A DNA stretch of 6,515 bases from assembly GCA_021202715.1 (NCBI GenBank), contig JAJQCL010000232.1, forward strand, positions 16,557 to 23,071, given 5' to 3'. This stretch comes from Lachnospiraceae bacterium. GTDB taxonomy: Bacteria; Bacillota; Clostridia; Lachnospirales; Lachnospiraceae. The position numbers and the translations under genes are program-made. A model generated the notes under the pieces. That model searched no databases, was not told the origin of the DNA, and saw nothing but the letters and a program-made list of their open reading frames with translations. Positions 5,336 to 6,515 of this stretch are shown here, one piece after another; the stretch's first letter is position 1, and each line of letters begins with the position of its first letter.

Positions 5336-6515
5336 GTGGCAAAGGCGAAGACGACGGCATTTTTCTGCAGCGAATGCGGCTATGAGACATCCAAATGGCA
5401 GGGCCAGTGCCCTTCCTGCAAGGCCTGGAATACCCTGGTGGAGGCGCCCCGTGCGGCGAAGAAGGAGCGGATCACGGGACGCGGCCTGCGTCCGGAGGCG
5501 GTGCCGGTGACGTTGACGCAGATCGAAAATATGCATGAGGAGCGGTTCACGACCGGCTTCTCCGAGCTGGACGGTGTGCTGGGCGGCGGCATCGTCCCGG
5601 CCTCTCTCGTCCTCGTGGGGGGCGACCCCGGCATCGGCAAGTCCACGCTGCTGCTGCAGATGTGCCGTCACGTGTCGGCCGCCGGACGGAAGGTGCTCTA
5701 TATTTCCGGGGAGGAATCTCTGCGGCAGATCAAGATGCGGGCGCTGCGTATGGGGGAGTTCACGGAGGATTTGAGCTTTCTCTGTGAAACAGACCTGGAT
5801 ACCGTGGCAGAGACGTTACGGAAATACAGCCCCGAAGTGGTGATCATCGATTCGATCCAGACAATGTACCGGGAGGATCTGGACAGTGCGCCGGGCAGCG
5901 TGGGTCAGGTGCGCGAGTCGACGAACGTCCTGCTGCAGCTGGCGAAGGGACTCGGCATCACGATCTTTCTCGTAGGTCATGTGACAAAGGAGGGAACTGT
6001 GGCGGGGCCGCGAATGCTGGAGCACATGGTCGACACGGTGCTGTATTTCGAGGGAGAGCGCAGCGCCTCCTACCGGATCGTCCGCGCCGTAAAGAACCGC
6101 TTCGGTTCGCCCAATGAAATCGGCGTTTTCGATATGCAGGGGGATGGCCTCCACGAGGTGAAGAATCCCTCGGAGTTTATGCTGAACGGGCGCCCCGAGG
6201 GGGCCAGCGGCTCCGTGGTGACCTGCGCCATGGAGGGAACGCGCCCGGTTCTGCTGGAGATTCAGGCGCTGGTGTGCCGCAGCAATTTCGGCAATCCGAG
6301 GCGGACCGCCGCCGGAGCCGATTACAACCGGGTCAACCTGTTGATGGCTGTCCTGGAGAAACGGATGGGACTGCGGCTGGCGGAGTGCGACGCCTATGTG
6401 AATATCGCCGGGGGCATGCGGCTTTCCGAGCCGTCGCTCGACCTGGGGATCGTCACCGCCCTGTATTCCAGCTATCAGGATATCGTGGTGGGTGATAAAA
6501 CCATGGTTTTCGGTG
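5336..6515 (+). CDS. radA: DNA repair protein RadA/Sms, 5' part (cut by right edge)
   Basis: 393 codons are visible from a GTG start; the family is about 450-460 aa long, so roughly the last 60 residues lie outside. RadA is a RecA-like ATPase that promotes branch migration of recombination intermediates and works with RecA in double-strand break repair and transformation. The N-terminal zinc finger has C11, C14, C25 and C28, reading CSECG then CPSCKAW. The ATPase core has Walker A GGDPGIGKST at 95-104, Walker B VVIIDSIQT at 168-176, GHVTKEG at 214-220 and the diagnostic RadA motif KNRFG at 253-257. The segment from about 280 onwards, with LLEIQALV and a Lon-like fold in the family, is intact as far as seen. 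No frameshift is visible. It follows the 137-aa gene by 123 bases with only a weak terminator between. In Bacillus, radA follows clpC directly, so the neighbourhood fits. Confidence 0.96.
   Translation, partial: MAKAKTTAFFCSECGYETSKWQGQCPSCKAWNTLVEAPRAAKKERITGRGLRPEAVPVTLTQIENMHEERFTTGFSELDGVLGGGIVPASLVLVGGDPGIGKSTLLLQMCRHVSAAGRKVLYISGEESLRQIKMRALRMGEFTEDLSFLCETDLDTVAETLRKYSPEVVIIDSIQTMYREDLDSAPGSVGQVRESTNVLLQLAKGLGITIFLVGHVTKEGTVAGPRMLEHMVDTVLYFEGERSASYRIVRAVKNRFGSPNEIGVFDMQGDGLHEVKNPSEFMLNGRPEGASGSVVTCAMEGTRPVLLEIQALVCRSNFGNPRRTAAGADYNRVNLLMAVLEKRMGLRLAECDAYVNIAGGMRLSEPSLDLGIVTALYSSYQDIVVGDKTMVFG

Noticed and set aside
1..6515. Mobile element, CRISPR array, tRNA or phage genes
   Set aside because: No transposase-like ORF, terminal repeats, regularly spaced repeats or tRNA-like cloverleaf were seen, and the coding sequence is uniformly housekeeping.

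Overview
This window reads as an ordinary housekeeping stretch of a GC-rich Gram-positive chromosome, most likely a Clostridia member. Lachnospiraceae-like is my best guess. The evidence is strong AGGAGG-type ribosome binding sites 8 to 12 bases before starts, a ClpC-class unfoldase, the clpC ... radA order known from Firmicutes, and a small protein between them that I associate from memory with Lachnospiraceae. All genes are on the + strand. No tRNA, rRNA, CRISPR array, transposase or phage gene is visible.

Layout. Positions 1-368 hold the 3' end of ilvD (dihydroxy-acid dehydratase). After 33 bases comes a complete ilvB (402-2096), the catalytic subunit of acetohydroxyacid synthase; both enzymes belong to the branched-chain amino acid pathway. 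After 62 bases comes clpC (2159-4624), a complete AAA+ unfoldase. A 174-base gap follows (4625-4798). It is locally AT-rich at its start and carries a good sigma-A-type promoter overlapped by an inverted repeat, then a structured leader of about 115 bases. This drives a small gene of unknown function (4799-5212, 137 aa). A terminator-like hairpin with a poor T tract (5221-5247) lies in the next gap. The window ends inside radA (5336 to the right edge, GTG start), a DNA repair ATPase.

How the parts relate. ilvD-ilvB is a biosynthetic unit, and its ilvN regulatory subunit gene is not here. clpC has no obvious promoter or CtsR operator directly in front of it and no mcsA/mcsB/ctsR beside it, so it may be read from the ilv unit or from a promoter inside ilvB. 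The 137-aa gene has its own promoter, and radA may be reached by read-through of the weak hairpin. clpC and radA are neighbours in the classical Bacillus ctsR operon, so this looks like a rearranged remnant of that arrangement with a small unknown gene inserted.

I see no clearly new multi-gene system. The most useful leads are the unknown 137-aa gene with its promoter, operator-like repeat and folded leader, and the loss of the usual clpC regulatory context together with a Glu-to-Asp change at one predicted phospho-arginine pocket of ClpC.
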